From: Nostocoides sp. F2B08
Lineage (GTDB): Bacteria; Actinomycetota; Actinomycetes; Actinomycetales; Dermatophilaceae
NCBI RefSeq assembly: GCF_009184895.1
Contig: NZ_WESE01000002.1
Coordinates: 310,001 to 374,000 of the forward strand
Length of the DNA: 64,000 bases
Direction of reading: 5' to 3'
A model generated the notes under the pieces. It was not told where the DNA came from. It did no database searches and saw nothing but the letters and a program-made list of their open reading frames with translations. The stretch's first letter is position 1, and each line of letters begins with the position of its first letter. The position numbers and the translations under genes were made by a program. Positions 8,510 to 16,887 of this stretch are shown here, one piece after another.

Positions 8510-9575
8510 GGCTGGATTCTCCACCGCTGCGCACCCGGTGCGCGATGCCCGCGATGCCGCCGGGGAGGAACATCACGATGAGGACGAAGATCGAGCCGAG
8601 AATGAAGATCGGCTCCGAGAGGGGGATCCGGAGCACAGCGGGCAGGGAGGCGATGAGGTCCGAGGAGGCGAGGTCGCTCAGCCGCTTGTCGAGCAGGGTG
8701 TACACCAGGCCGCCCACGATGGCACCCCAGCGGTAGCCGACGCCGCCGAGGACGACGATGACGAGGAGCGTCAGGGTGAAGTCGGCGGAGGTCACCCGGG
8801 GGGTCGTGCCCGACTGGAGCAGGACCATCCCCATCCCCGCGACGGCGGCCAGCACGCCGGCGGCGGTGAAGACGAACAGCCGCACCGTGTAGGGGCGCAG
8901 GCCGAGCACCCGCACGCGGAGCTCGTTCTCGCGCGCGGCCGCGGCCACGTGGCCGACGCGGCTGCTCTCGATCCACACCGTCGCGAGGTAGACGAGGACG
9001 AGGATCGCGAGGGCGATCCAGTACAGGTTCGCCGAGTTGCGCACCCCGATGAGGACGTCGGGCACCATCGCCGAGGTCACCGACACGCCCTCCTCGCCAC
9101 CGGTCTGCCCGCCGGTGTTGCGCCGGACGAGGACGTTCATGGCCTGCGCGAAGGCGAGGGTGACCATGGCGAAGCTGATGCCGGTGACCCGCAGCGCGAG
9201 TGCTCCCACCGCCGAGGCGATGACGAAGGCGACGACGAGCGTCACGAGGACGGCGATGAGGAGCGCAACGCCGGCCGGAAGCTCTGCGGGGAGGAGTCGG
9301 CGCAGCACGATCGCCAGGCCGTAGGCCCCGGCTCCGAAGAACAGCGCGTGGCCGAAGGACAGCATCCCGGCCAGGCCGAAGATCAGGTGGTAGCTCAGCG
9401 CGAGCGCGGCGATGAGGAAGCCGTAGGCGAGGATCTGAAGCGTGCCGGGGGTGTAGGTCGCCCCGGGCAGCACCCCCGGCACCGAGAGGTCGAGCCGAGG
9501 TAGCAGCGCGGCGAACACGACGAGCAGGACCCCCAGAACGGGGACGACGAACCGGTTGCCGGTGAGGCGGGACAT
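8499..9575 (-). CDS. livM: branched-chain/organic-acid ABC permease LivM
   Basis: This 358-residue membrane protein of the LivM family has about ten hydrophobic spans, the conserved ALSYHLIFGLAGMLSFGHALFFGAGAYG segment early on, and the ATP-ase coupling region ENELRVRVLGLRPYTVRLFVF. It forms the heterodimeric channel with LivH in the cytoplasmic membrane. The start ATG (9575) shares one base with the livH stop (TGATG). The cargo of such systems ranges from leucine to benzoate-type acids and urea. The acyl-CoA synthetase next door argues for a carboxylic acid rather than an amino acid. Confidence 0.85.
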   Translation of the reverse strand: MSRLTGNRFVVPVLGVLLVVFAALLPRLDLSVPGVLPGATYTPGTLQILAYGFLIAALALSYHLIFGLAGMLSFGHALFFGAGAYGLAIVLRRLLPAELPAGVALLIAVLVTLVVAFVIASAVGALALRVTGISFAMVTLAFAQAMNVLVRRNTGGQTGGEEGVSVTSAMVPDVLIGVRNSANLYWIALAILVLVYLATVWIESSRVGHVAAAARENELRVRVLGLRPYTVRLFVFTAAGVLAAVAGMGMVLLQSGTTPRVTSADFTLTLLVIVVLGGVGYRWGAIVGGLVYTLLDKRLSDLASSDLIASLPAVLRIPLSEPIFILGSIFVLIVMFLPGGIAGIAHRVRSGGESSHAH

Positions 9576-10450
9576 CAGGCTGCCCTCCCGAGGAGTCCGC
9601 TGGGCCGCACGAGGAGCACGGCCGCGAGCGCCAGGACGATGATGAGGTCCCCGGTGCCGCCGAGGTAGAAGTTCGCGAGCTGTTGGAGCACCGCGATGAG
9701 GACCGAGGCGATGGCCGCTCCGGTGAGCGAGCCGAGGCCGCCGATCACGGTGACGATGAAGGCGTAGATCAGCAGGGACGTCCCCTGGTGGGCCGAGACA
9801 TTGCCGTAGTAGACGCTCGCGAGCACGCCGCCGAGGCCGGCGGCCGCACCGCCGATCGCGAAGACGATGGTGAAGGCGGTCCGGACGTCGATGCCGAGGG
9901 CGGTGACCATCGTCCGGTTCTCGACGCCGGCGCGGATGACGAGGCCGAAGCGGGTGAAACGGAGGAACAGGACGATCGCGAGGAGGACCACGACAGCGAC
10001 ACCGATGAGCAGCCAGATGTGGTTCGGCACCCGGGCACCGACGACCTCGGTGGTCTGCCGCAGCCACGGGACCTTCGTCGTGATGATCGGGTCACTGCCC
10101 CAGATGCCCTCGAAGAGTGCGACGGCGGCCAGCCCGATACCGACGGTCACGAGGACCTGTTCGATGTGGCGGTTGTAGAGCCGTCGGATGAAGACGAGCT
10201 CGGTGACGATCGCGAACAGCGCCCCCACGAGCATCCCGACGAGCATCGAGACGAGCAGGCCACCCCAGGTGCCGTCGCCGACCCGGCGCCCGACCTCCCA
10301 GCCGAGCAGACCGCCGAGGGAGAGAAAGGCGCCGTGCGCGAAGTTGAGCACGTGCATCAGGCCGTAGATGAGCGAGAGCCCGCTGGCGACCAGGAAGTAC
10401 AGGGCGCCGAGGCCGACGCCGGTGATGAGCAGGAGGACGAGCGTGCTCAT
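9575..10450 (-). CDS. livH: branched-chain/organic-acid ABC permease LivH
   Basis: This 291-residue LivH-type permease has ASGLSLIYGLMHVLNFAHGAFLSLGG at the N-terminus, family-typical RRLYNRHIEQVLVTVGIGLA, and the coupling stretch RAGVENRTMVTALGIDVR. About eight membrane spans are visible. It overlaps livF by four bases (ATGA) upstream and livM by one base downstream. Confidence 0.87.
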   Translation of the reverse strand: MSTLVLLLITGVGLGALYFLVASGLSLIYGLMHVLNFAHGAFLSLGGLLGWEVGRRVGDGTWGGLLVSMLVGMLVGALFAIVTELVFIRRLYNRHIEQVLVTVGIGLAAVALFEGIWGSDPIITTKVPWLRQTTEVVGARVPNHIWLLIGVAVVVLLAIVLFLRFTRFGLVIRAGVENRTMVTALGIDVRTAFTIVFAIGGAAAGLGGVLASVYYGNVSAHQGTSLLIYAFIVTVIGGLGSLTGAAIASVLIAVLQQLANFYLGGTGDLIIVLALAAVLLVRPSGLLGRAA

Positions 10451-11142
10451 GCCGCCACCCCCAGGTGCCGGTGGACCAGGTCCTGGTCGTCGAGGAACTC
10501 GAGCGCCGCGCCGCGGTGGACCACTCGACCACCGGAGAGGACGACCACGTCCTGGGCGATCTCGCGGACGACCTGGAGGTTCTGCTCGACGAGGAGCATC
10601 GGGGTCTGTTCGGCCGCGGTGCGCAGCACGCGCGTCACCTCTCCGACGAGTCGTGGGGACAGTCCCTTGGTCGGCTCGTCGACGAGGAGCAGCCGGTTGT
10701 CGTTCAGCAGCGCCCGCGCCAGGGAGACCATCTGCTGCTGACCACCGGAGAGGGTGCCCGCCCGCTGGCGGGCGCGCTCGCGAAGCTCGGGGAACAGCTC
10801 GTCGACGAGCCCGCGATTCGGCGCGGCCTGGCGGGTTGCCAGAGTGAGGTTCTCCTCGACGGTGAGCGAGGCGAACACCTCGCGGTCCTCGGGCACGTAG
10901 GCGACGCCCTGTCGCACGATCCGGTCGGTGCGCAGCCGGTCGATCGGGCGACCGTCGAACTCGACGGTCCCGTCGCGCTCGATGATCCCGAGGATCGCCT
11001 TGATCGTCGACGACTTGCCGACGCCGTTGCGGCCGAGGAGGGCGGTCACCCCGGTGTCGGCGACGTCCAGCGAGACGTCCTCGACGACCTGCTGGCCGCC
11101 GACCCGGGCGCGCAGGCCCTCGACGTGGAGGAGGGCGCTCAC
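10447..11142 (-). CDS. livF: ABC transporter ATP-binding protein LivF
   Basis: This 231-residue ABC ATPase of the LivF type has Walker A GRNGVGKSS, signature LSGGQQQMVSLARAL, Walker B LLLVDEPTKGLSP and the LivF-specific AYVPEDREVF. It pairs with LivG to power the importer. The four-base overlap with livG and livH shows translational coupling. Confidence 0.88.
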   Translation of the reverse strand: MSALLHVEGLRARVGGQQVVEDVSLDVADTGVTALLGRNGVGKSSTIKAILGIIERDGTVEFDGRPIDRLRTDRIVRQGVAYVPEDREVFASLTVEENLTLATRQAAPNRGLVDELFPELRERARQRAGTLSGGQQQMVSLARALLNDNRLLLVDEPTKGLSPRLVGEVTRVLRTAAEQTPMLLVEQNLQVVREIAQDVVVLSGGRVVHRGAALEFLDDQDLVHRHLGVAA

Positions 11143-11894
11143 ACCGCCTCCCCGAGATAGGCGCTCTGGACCGTCGGGTCCGCCATGACCGCCTCTGGGG
11201 TGTCGGCGGCGATGAGCTCGCCGTGGTGGAGGACGGCCACCCGGTCGACGAGACCGAGCAGGACCTCCATGTGGTGCTCGACCATGAGCACGGTGCGGCC
11301 TCCCTGGTGCAGTCGGCGGATGACCTCGACCAGCCCGGGCACGTCGCCCGAGCCCACGCCGGCCATCGGCTCGTCGAGGAGGATGACTCGCGGCTCGGTC
11401 GCGAGGAGCATGGCGATCTCGAGCTTGCGCTTGTCGCCGTGGCTGAGCACCCCGGCGGTCGTGTGCGCATGGTGGTCGAGACCGACCTCGACCAGCCGCT
11501 CGTGCGCGACGCCGGTCGCCTCGTCACCCGGGCGGGGGAAGCGGAACGGGCTCGTCGCGGAGCCGATCCTGGCCTGAGCGGCCAGCCGGACGTTCTCGAG
11601 CGCGGTGAGCGCCGCGAAGACGCTCGAGGTCTGGAAGGTGCGGCCGAGGCCGAACCCCGCCCGCCCGTGGATGGAGGCCCTCGTCACGTCCACGCCCTCG
11701 AGCAGCACGCGGCCGCTCGTCGGCGCCATGACACCGGAGACGATGTTGAACAGCGTCGTCTTGCCGGCCCCGTTGGGGCCGATGACGCCGAGCATCTCGG
11801 ACTCGGGGACGGTCAGGTCGATGTCGCGCAGGATGGTCGCGCCACCGATCTGCAGTCCGATGCCCTCCAGGGCGAGCGCGGGTCGGTCGGTCAC
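11139..11894 (-). CDS. livG: ABC transporter ATP-binding protein LivG
   Basis: This 251-residue ABC ATPase of the LivG type has Walker A GPNGAGKTTLFN, the Q-loop region RTFQTSSVF, and Walker B VILLDEPMAGVGSGD. Its signature is the variant LSHGDKRKLEIAMLLA, which is usual for LivG. The start lies five bases after the livK stop. Confidence 0.88.
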   Translation of the reverse strand: MTDRPALALEGIGLQIGGATILRDIDLTVPESEMLGVIGPNGAGKTTLFNIVSGVMAPTSGRVLLEGVDVTRASIHGRAGFGLGRTFQTSSVFAALTALENVRLAAQARIGSATSPFRFPRPGDEATGVAHERLVEVGLDHHAHTTAGVLSHGDKRKLEIAMLLATEPRVILLDEPMAGVGSGDVPGLVEVIRRLHQGGRTVLMVEHHMEVLLGLVDRVAVLHHGELIAADTPEAVMADPTVQSAYLGEAV

Positions 11895-11899
11895 GTCGG

Positions 11900-13126
11900 T
11901 CAGCCGGCTGCCGGCGGGGCGACGGTCTCGGCGTCGACGCTCGTGACCAGCTCCGGGGTGTAGGAGCCGTCGTCACCGGCGACCAGACGGGCCTGGAACA
12001 TCGGCTGGATGACCGCGTGGTCCTCGGCGCGGATCTCGACCTCGCCCTTGACCGAGTCGAAGGTCGCTCCCTCGAGCGCCGCGATCATCGAGTCGACCTC
12101 GGTGCCGCCGCCCTCGGTGAGGGCGTGCGCGACCATCTGCGCGGCCAGGAACCCGTCCGGCGAGAACAGGTCGGCCTGCGCGCCGTTCTCCTCGAGGTGC
12201 TCGATCATCGCCGTCTCCGCCTCGGTGCCGCCTGCACCGCCGAAGTAGTGGTTGAGGAAGTTGAGCTGCTCACTCGCCTCGCCGTACGCCTGGTAGGAGG
12301 CGACGTCGCCGAGACCGGTGACGACCGTCGTCGCGTCGAAGACGCCCTGCTGGCCGAGGGCCTCCCACATCGCACCGGTGGTGGCACCGGCCCAGGCGAC
12401 GAAGACCAGGTCCGGGGCGGCGTCGACGATCTGGGTCGCGAACGGCGTGAACTCGGTCGCATCCTCGGCGACGAGGACGGAGGACACCTCGGCGCCCGCT
12501 CCGCCGAGCACGGCTTCGACACCGGCGACGTTGCCCTGCCCGAACGCGTTGTCCTGGGCGAAGACGAGCACGGACTGACCCTCGATGTCGTCGAGGAAGG
12601 TGCCGGCGGTCGCTACGTCCTGGTAGGTCTGACGACCCGAGCGGAACGTGTACTCGTTGACGCCGGTGATCGCGTCGGTCGCGGCCGGGCCCGAGATGTA
12701 GAGCACCTGGTTCTGCGCGGCCTGCTCGGCGAGCTGGGCGGCGATCCCCGAGGACGCCGAGCCGGCGACGATGTCGACCTCACGACCGACGAGGTCCCGG
12801 AACTGGCTCACCGCGGTGTCGGGGTTGCCCTGGTCGTCGACCCACTCGAAGGTCACGTCGAAGCCGTCGAGCTCGCCGTCACCCTCGGTCACGTAGTCCC
12901 ACCCGGCCTCGAAGCCGGCCTGGTAGGCCTCGCCGTAGGCGCCGAGCGAGCCGGTGAGGGAGGTGAGCATGCCCACCGTGACCTCGGTCGCCTCGGCCCC
13001 CTCGGTGGCCGTCGTGTCGGTGCCGGTCTCCCCGTCGGAGGAGTCGGTCGGGCTTGGTGCACACGCCGAGAGCGTCAGGGCCGAGGCGGCCAGGATCGCT
13101 GCGGCGAGCTTCGAGTGTGTCCGCAT
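11900..13126 (-). CDS. livK: branched-chain/organic-acid substrate-binding lipoprotein LivK-like
   Basis: This 408-residue periplasmic-binding-protein family protein is anchored as a lipoprotein: residues 1-22 are a signal peptide ending in the lipobox LSAC with Cys22, followed by an Asp/Thr/Glu-rich linker to about residue 45. The mature part has the type I fold signatures VGMLTSLTGSLGAYG, SSGIAAQLAEQAAQ and QDVATAGTF. The start at 13126 has an AAAGG sequence upstream; a longer frame to 13165 has no signal peptide and is rejected. It is the first gene of the operon, as expected for the most abundant component. Confidence 0.85.
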   Translation of the reverse strand: MRTHSKLAAAILAASALTLSACAPSPTDSSDGETGTDTTATEGAEATEVTVGMLTSLTGSLGAYGEAYQAGFEAGWDYVTEGDGELDGFDVTFEWVDDQGNPDTAVSQFRDLVGREVDIVAGSASSGIAAQLAEQAAQNQVLYISGPAATDAITGVNEYTFRSGRQTYQDVATAGTFLDDIEGQSVLVFAQDNAFGQGNVAGVEAVLGGAGAEVSSVLVAEDATEFTPFATQIVDAAPDLVFVAWAGATTGAMWEALGQQGVFDATTVVTGLGDVASYQAYGEASEQLNFLNHYFGGAGGTEAETAMIEHLEENGAQADLFSPDGFLAAQMVAHALTEGGGTEVDSMIAALEGATFDSVKGEVEIRAEDHAVIQPMFQARLVAGDDGSYTPELVTSVDAETVAPPAAG

Positions 13127-13157
13127 GTCGTGCCTTTCAGAACCGGGAAGCGATGAA

Positions 13158-13212
13158 CCTGACATGTGATTCAGGTGTCAGGAACGTATGCCGCGATGCC
13201 CGCCCCCGTCAA
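13158..13212 (-). promoter_or_regulatory. promoter and inverted-repeat operator of the liv operon
   Basis: On the minus strand, TTGACG (13212-13207) and ATACGT (13189-13184) are separated by 17 bases and look like -35 and -10 boxes. Transcription would begin near 13177, inside a perfect inverted repeat with arms CCTGACA (13158-13164) and TGTCAGG (13176-13182). The repeat is well placed to be the target of the operon's own TetR regulator. Both elements were read by eye. Confidence 0.5.
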
Positions 13213-13236
13213 GTGACACCGCTCATGTCGCCCCGG

Positions 13237-14427
13237 TCAGGGCATCGGCTCGCCCTTCATCAGGTGCGACTTGTAGACCGACGAGACGACGACGCCGTCG
13301 AACCACCGCGTCAGTCGGGCAGCCTCGGCCTCCAACGCGGCCACGGCGTCCGGGCCGGGATCGGACCGGAGAATCACGCGCACCGCCCCGTCCTCGTCCT
13401 GGACCCACCCGCCGACGACGCGACCGCACCACCACGCGGTCGTCCCGATGTTGCCGTTGGTGTCGACCAGGTAGGGCACGTCGGCGGGGTCGAGGTAGAA
13501 GTCCCGCTCCTTCCATCCCATCGCCGTCGGGTCGAGGACCGGGAGCAGGGCGGCCCAGGGGCCGGGATCCGGCACGTCGCCGACGTCCTCCGATGCCACC
13601 CACGCGGGCCGGCCGTCCTCCAGCCGCACCGCCCCCGCGCCGGAGTCCGCCAGCGCCCGCCGCACGGCCGACCGGGTCGAGCCGAGCCACCACACGAGGT
13701 CGTTCTCCGTCCCCGGACCGAAGGTGCGCAACCAACGGGCGACGAGCACCGCATACCCTTCGGGCTCGGAGAGCGGCTCGGGTGAGCCGCCGAACCAGGC
13801 CTCCGTCGCGATCCAGCGCGGGCGCGAGGTCCGCCAGTGGCCCGCGTTGTCGGCGCGCATGATCCGGCCCTCGGCGCCTAGGACCGTCAGGACCCGCGGT
13901 GCGATGTTGATCGTGCCGCCATAGGTCGTGCCGTTGCCGAAGCTCAGCTGCCCCGCCAGCTCGGGGAGCTGTTCGCGCAGCTCGGTCGCCGACAGCGCTG
14001 CACCGTCCGCCAAGCGGTCGAGCACCGCGGAGCACGCGGCCGCGAGCCAGCGCGGACCGTCGGCGGCGATGCCGGCCCGCTCGGCCTCCTTGGCGATGAG
14101 CCGACGCTGCTGCTCGGCCACCCGCGCGCTCGCGCTGCCGAGCGCGGCGGGCAGCAGGTCGCGAGTGAAGCCGAAGAGGGTTCGCCGCATCGCGAGCTGC
14201 TTGACGACGCTGCGGTCGGTGTAGAGCGCCCGGTCGACGTCCTCGACCGAGCACTCGCCCCGCACCGCCGCCGACAGGTAGACGGTCGCCGGCTCCGTGG
14301 CGTGCAGGGCGACCATCGCCTCGGTCACGTCCTCGACCGAGGCGGCCCGGTGCGGCCGCACCAGCCGGTGGCGGACCGCGATCCGGGCCCGGCGCTGGTC
14401 GTCGGTGACAAGCGGAGGCGCGCTCAC
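13237..14427 (-). CDS. winged-helix DNA-binding protein, AlkZ/YcaQ-like (HTH_42)
   Basis: This 396-residue protein belongs to the HTH_42 family, which includes AlkZ/YcaQ DNA glycosylases that unhook crosslinked or bulky alkylated bases. Family features seen are RLVRPHRAASVEDVTEAMVALHATEPATVYLS at the start, MRRTLFGFTRDLLP, and the late WKERDFYLDP and DTNGNIGTTAWWCGRVVGGW. I did not identify the catalytic Gln residues with certainty, so the glycosylase activity is inference. GTG at 14427 is favoured by the four-base overlap with the Nudix stop. It forms an operon with a Nudix hydrolase and a CoA-transferase. Confidence 0.75.
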   Translation of the reverse strand: MSAPPLVTDDQRRARIAVRHRLVRPHRAASVEDVTEAMVALHATEPATVYLSAAVRGECSVEDVDRALYTDRSVVKQLAMRRTLFGFTRDLLPAALGSASARVAEQQRRLIAKEAERAGIAADGPRWLAAACSAVLDRLADGAALSATELREQLPELAGQLSFGNGTTYGGTINIAPRVLTVLGAEGRIMRADNAGHWRTSRPRWIATEAWFGGSPEPLSEPEGYAVLVARWLRTFGPGTENDLVWWLGSTRSAVRRALADSGAGAVRLEDGRPAWVASEDVGDVPDPGPWAALLPVLDPTAMGWKERDFYLDPADVPYLVDTNGNIGTTAWWCGRVVGGWVQDEDGAVRVILRSDPGPDAVAALEAEAARLTRWFDGVVVSSVYKSHLMKGEPMP

Positions 14428-14906
14428 GTCAGGAGTTCCTCGAGCCGGTCGAGGAAGGCGACCTGTGACTTCACGATCGCCCGGCGCGCGCGGTCGAGCG
14501 AGAGCCACTCTGCCCGGTCCACCTCGGGGAACTCCGCCACTCGCCCCGAGCGCGGTGGCCACTCGAGCGTGAACGTCGAGCTCGTGACGTAGGCGAGCGA
14601 CCGGTCGGCGGCCACCGCCCAGGCGAGGATCCGCTTGCCGGACGAGCGCGTCTCGCCCAGCGGGATCGCCTCCGGCACCGGGAGATCCACGCCGGTCTCC
14701 TCCTCGAACTCGCGGTGCGCGGCGGCGAGAGGCTCCTCCGACGCGGGGTCGTACTCACCCTTGACGACCGACCACGCGCCGTCGTCCTTGCGCGCCCAGA
14801 ACGGACCGCCCATGTGCCCGAGGAACACCTCGATGTCCCGCGATCCGCCGCCGTCGGTCAGCGCGTACGGCAGCAGGCCGGCGCTGTGCCGGGCCGCCGG
14901 ACTCAC
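14424..14906 (-). CDS. Nudix hydrolase
   Basis: This 160-residue Nudix hydrolase has a complete Nudix box (G-x5-E-x7-REFEEETG) in the segment after WSVVKGEYDPASEEPL. The preceding ARKDDGAWSVVKGE and the TDGGGSRDIEVFLGHMGGP opening resemble the MutT-like subgroup often annotated as NTP pyrophosphohydrolase for DNA repair. GTG at 14906 overlaps the upstream CoA-transferase stop (GTGA), so I prefer it to an ATG at 14945. The substrate is a nucleoside diphosphate derivative of unknown identity. Confidence 0.8.
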   Translation of the reverse strand: MSPAARHSAGLLPYALTDGGGSRDIEVFLGHMGGPFWARKDDGAWSVVKGEYDPASEEPLAAAHREFEEETGVDLPVPEAIPLGETRSSGKRILAWAVAADRSLAYVTSSTFTLEWPPRSGRVAEFPEVDRAEWLSLDRARRAIVKSQVAFLDRLEELLT

Positions 14907-16261
14907 CGGATGTCGTCCTCCCAGCGCGGCTCGTCCGCGCCCCACAGTCCGCCCATGTGCGCGAACGCGTCGCGGTCGTCGATCGTGAACGGCGGGCGGC
15001 TCGCGAGGATCAGCCCGGCGTCACCGCGGACGACCGTCTGGTACGTCTCCGGAGCCGGGACGTAGTGACCCTGCTCCAGGTCGGGCTCGGCGTCGAGCAA
15101 CCAGTGTGCGGTGCGCGCGAGGTTGGCCGAGACCCGCCAGATCCCGCCGCTCATCGACCGCGCCCGCAGCGCCGCGAAGACACCGGCCGCGAGGAGGTAG
15201 CCGGTGGAGTGGTCGAGCACCTGGGCCGGCAGGACGCCCGGCTGGACGCCGTCGGGGGACTCCGCCATCGCGACGCCCGTCGCGGCCTGCACGATCGAGT
15301 CGAACCCGCGTCGGTCGCCCCAGGGTCCGGTGCCCCAGGCGTTCAGCGTGGCGTGCACGACGTGCGGGTGGTTCTCGGCGAGCGCCTCGGAAGACAGGCC
15401 GTACGCGTCGAGGGCGCCGGGGCGGTAGCCGGTGACGACGACGTCGGCCTGGGCGAGCAGCTCCTCGAAGGTCGCCCGGTCGGCGCGGTCGTCGAGGTCG
15501 AGGAGAGTGGAGCGCTTCTCGGCCCCGACGAGGGCGTACTGGTCGGCGGGCTCGAGGAGGTGCGGACTGTCGACCCTCAGCACGTCGGCGCCGACATAGC
15601 CGAGGGTCTGGGTCGCGATCGGCCCGGCGATGACCCGGGTGAGGTCGAGGACCTTGGGGCGGTACGGCGCCTCGACCGGTTCGTGCTCGCCCACGAGGTC
15701 ACGGGCGAGGAGCGGCATCTCCTGCACGGCCTGACCCTGCGGGCTCTCCCGCCACTCCTGCGCGCTGCGGACCCGGGCGGCCACGCCGTCTGCGGCGAAG
15801 ATCGCGTCCTCGACCTCCTGGGCGCTCATTCCCGCGATCACGGCGGCGGCTGCGTCCCGGTCGGCGTCGTCGCCGAGCCCGAGGGCGGTGAGCATGCGCT
15901 CGCGGTGATGCGGGTAGTTCGCGTGTGTGCGCACCCACCCGTCGGAGGCCTCGAAGAATCCGGAGAGCGGCGCGAAGGCCGCGAACGGTCGCCCGTCGAG
16001 GCTCTGCAGCTGGTCGCCCCGGAACGACACCGAGACCTGGCGGGGGTCGACGACGACATGGGAGCCGCCGTGCAGGGCGAGCCCGCTCAGGGCGGCCGCG
16101 GCGACCGAGCCGCACGCCAGGGCGTTGACGGCGAGCGGCGACGGGAGTCCGTTGCCCGGCTGGACGAGCAGGTGGGCGCTCGCATACCGGTCATCGAGGC
16201 CGAGAGCCGGCAGGACATCGCCGAGGAGCGCGTCGACCTGGGTCGGTGGGGTGACTGTCAC
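14903..16261 (-). CDS. CoA-transferase family III (CaiB/BaiF-like)
   Basis: This protein of about 452 residues has a family III CoA-transferase C-terminal half: KVLDLTRVIAGPIATQTLGYVGADVLRVDSP, then a region with EKRSTLLDLDDRADRATFEELLAQADVVVTGYRPGAL and HVVHATLNAWGTGPWGDRRGFDSIVQAATGVA. The N-terminal half is a weaker, partial copy of the same fold. This layout is known in larger, uncharacterised actinobacterial members that move CoA between acids. The start is uncertain: GTG at 16261 gives the conserved N-terminus, while the frame stays open to 16369. A GTATGCG word (16272-16278) lies just upstream of that GTG. Confidence 0.75.
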   Translation of the reverse strand: MTVTPPTQVDALLGDVLPALGLDDRYASAHLLVQPGNGLPSPLAVNALACGSVAAAALSGLALHGGSHVVVDPRQVSVSFRGDQLQSLDGRPFAAFAPLSGFFEASDGWVRTHANYPHHRERMLTALGLGDDADRDAAAAVIAGMSAQEVEDAIFAADGVAARVRSAQEWRESPQGQAVQEMPLLARDLVGEHEPVEAPYRPKVLDLTRVIAGPIATQTLGYVGADVLRVDSPHLLEPADQYALVGAEKRSTLLDLDDRADRATFEELLAQADVVVTGYRPGALDAYGLSSEALAENHPHVVHATLNAWGTGPWGDRRGFDSIVQAATGVAMAESPDGVQPGVLPAQVLDHSTGYLLAAGVFAALRARSMSGGIWRVSANLARTAHWLLDAEPDLEQGHYVPAPETYQTVVRGDAGLILASRPPFTIDDRDAFAHMGGLWGADEPRWEDDIR

Positions 16262-16319
16262 CTGTTCAACTGTATGCGGCGCGGCCTCTCCCCGCAGGTC
16301 CCTGAGGATGCGACCCCGC

Positions 16320-16816
16320 TCACGCCCCCGGAACGGTGGGTCCGAGAGCCGCCCGGGCGACCTCGTCACTGACCTGCTCCCCGCCCTTCTTCGCGAAGTA
16401 CTCCCGGGCGAAGGTCATCCGGGACACGGTCACCAGCACCAGTCCGGCGACGAAGATGAGGATGGCCATCGCCAGGGGGGCGCCCATACCGAGGATCGCC
16501 GTCTCGGTGTACGACGCCGCCGGGTCCGCACCATCGCGCGAGTCCCCCACGAGAAGGTCGTCCCGCAGTCCGGGTCGGCGCGGTTCATGTAGTGGAAGGC
16601 GCCCGCGATGAAGAGCATCGGGATGAAGCTGATGATCAGCACCGCCGGCGCCTTCGTGCCGGCGATGACCGCGATCGAGCCGAGGACCGCCGCGATCGTG
16701 TGGGCAGGCGCCATCTAGTCGACGCCGATGGACACGCCGTCCCAGAACCCGACCGCCCCGGACTTCAGTCCCTTGCTCGGGTGGGCCACGCCCTGGTCCG
16801 TGACTCCCTCGGTCAC
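16320..16816 (-). pseudogene. remnant of an APC-family amino-acid permease, internally deleted
   Basis: The two ends of a permease survive without the middle. From GTG at 16816 the frame reads VTEGVTDQGVAHPSKGLKSG..GFWDGVSIGVD, then a TAG stop (next to 16714), then MAPAHTIAAVLG and on to HYMNRADPDCGTTFSWGT. This is the usual N-terminus and first two spans of APC permeases. The frame is then lost, and from about 16550 a second frame resumes with TETAILGMGAPLAMAILIFVAGLVL and a charged tail ending at 16320, the typical last span. About 350 residues are missing. The start region also carries a short duplication of CTTTCGAGTGA (copies near 16814-16845). Intact relatives are around 500 residues long. 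Confidence 0.75.
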
Positions 16817-16887
16817 TCGAAAGCCTCGGTCATCACTCGAAAGACTCCGTCATGCAGCACACTATGGCGGACCGACAGTCGTCGGCG

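Noticed and set aside
7112-9503. Long plus-strand open frames opposite the acyl-CoA synthetase and livM genes
   Set aside because: They are rich in Arg, Gly, His and Asp without motifs, typical antisense shadows in GC-rich DNA; the minus-strand genes have clear families.
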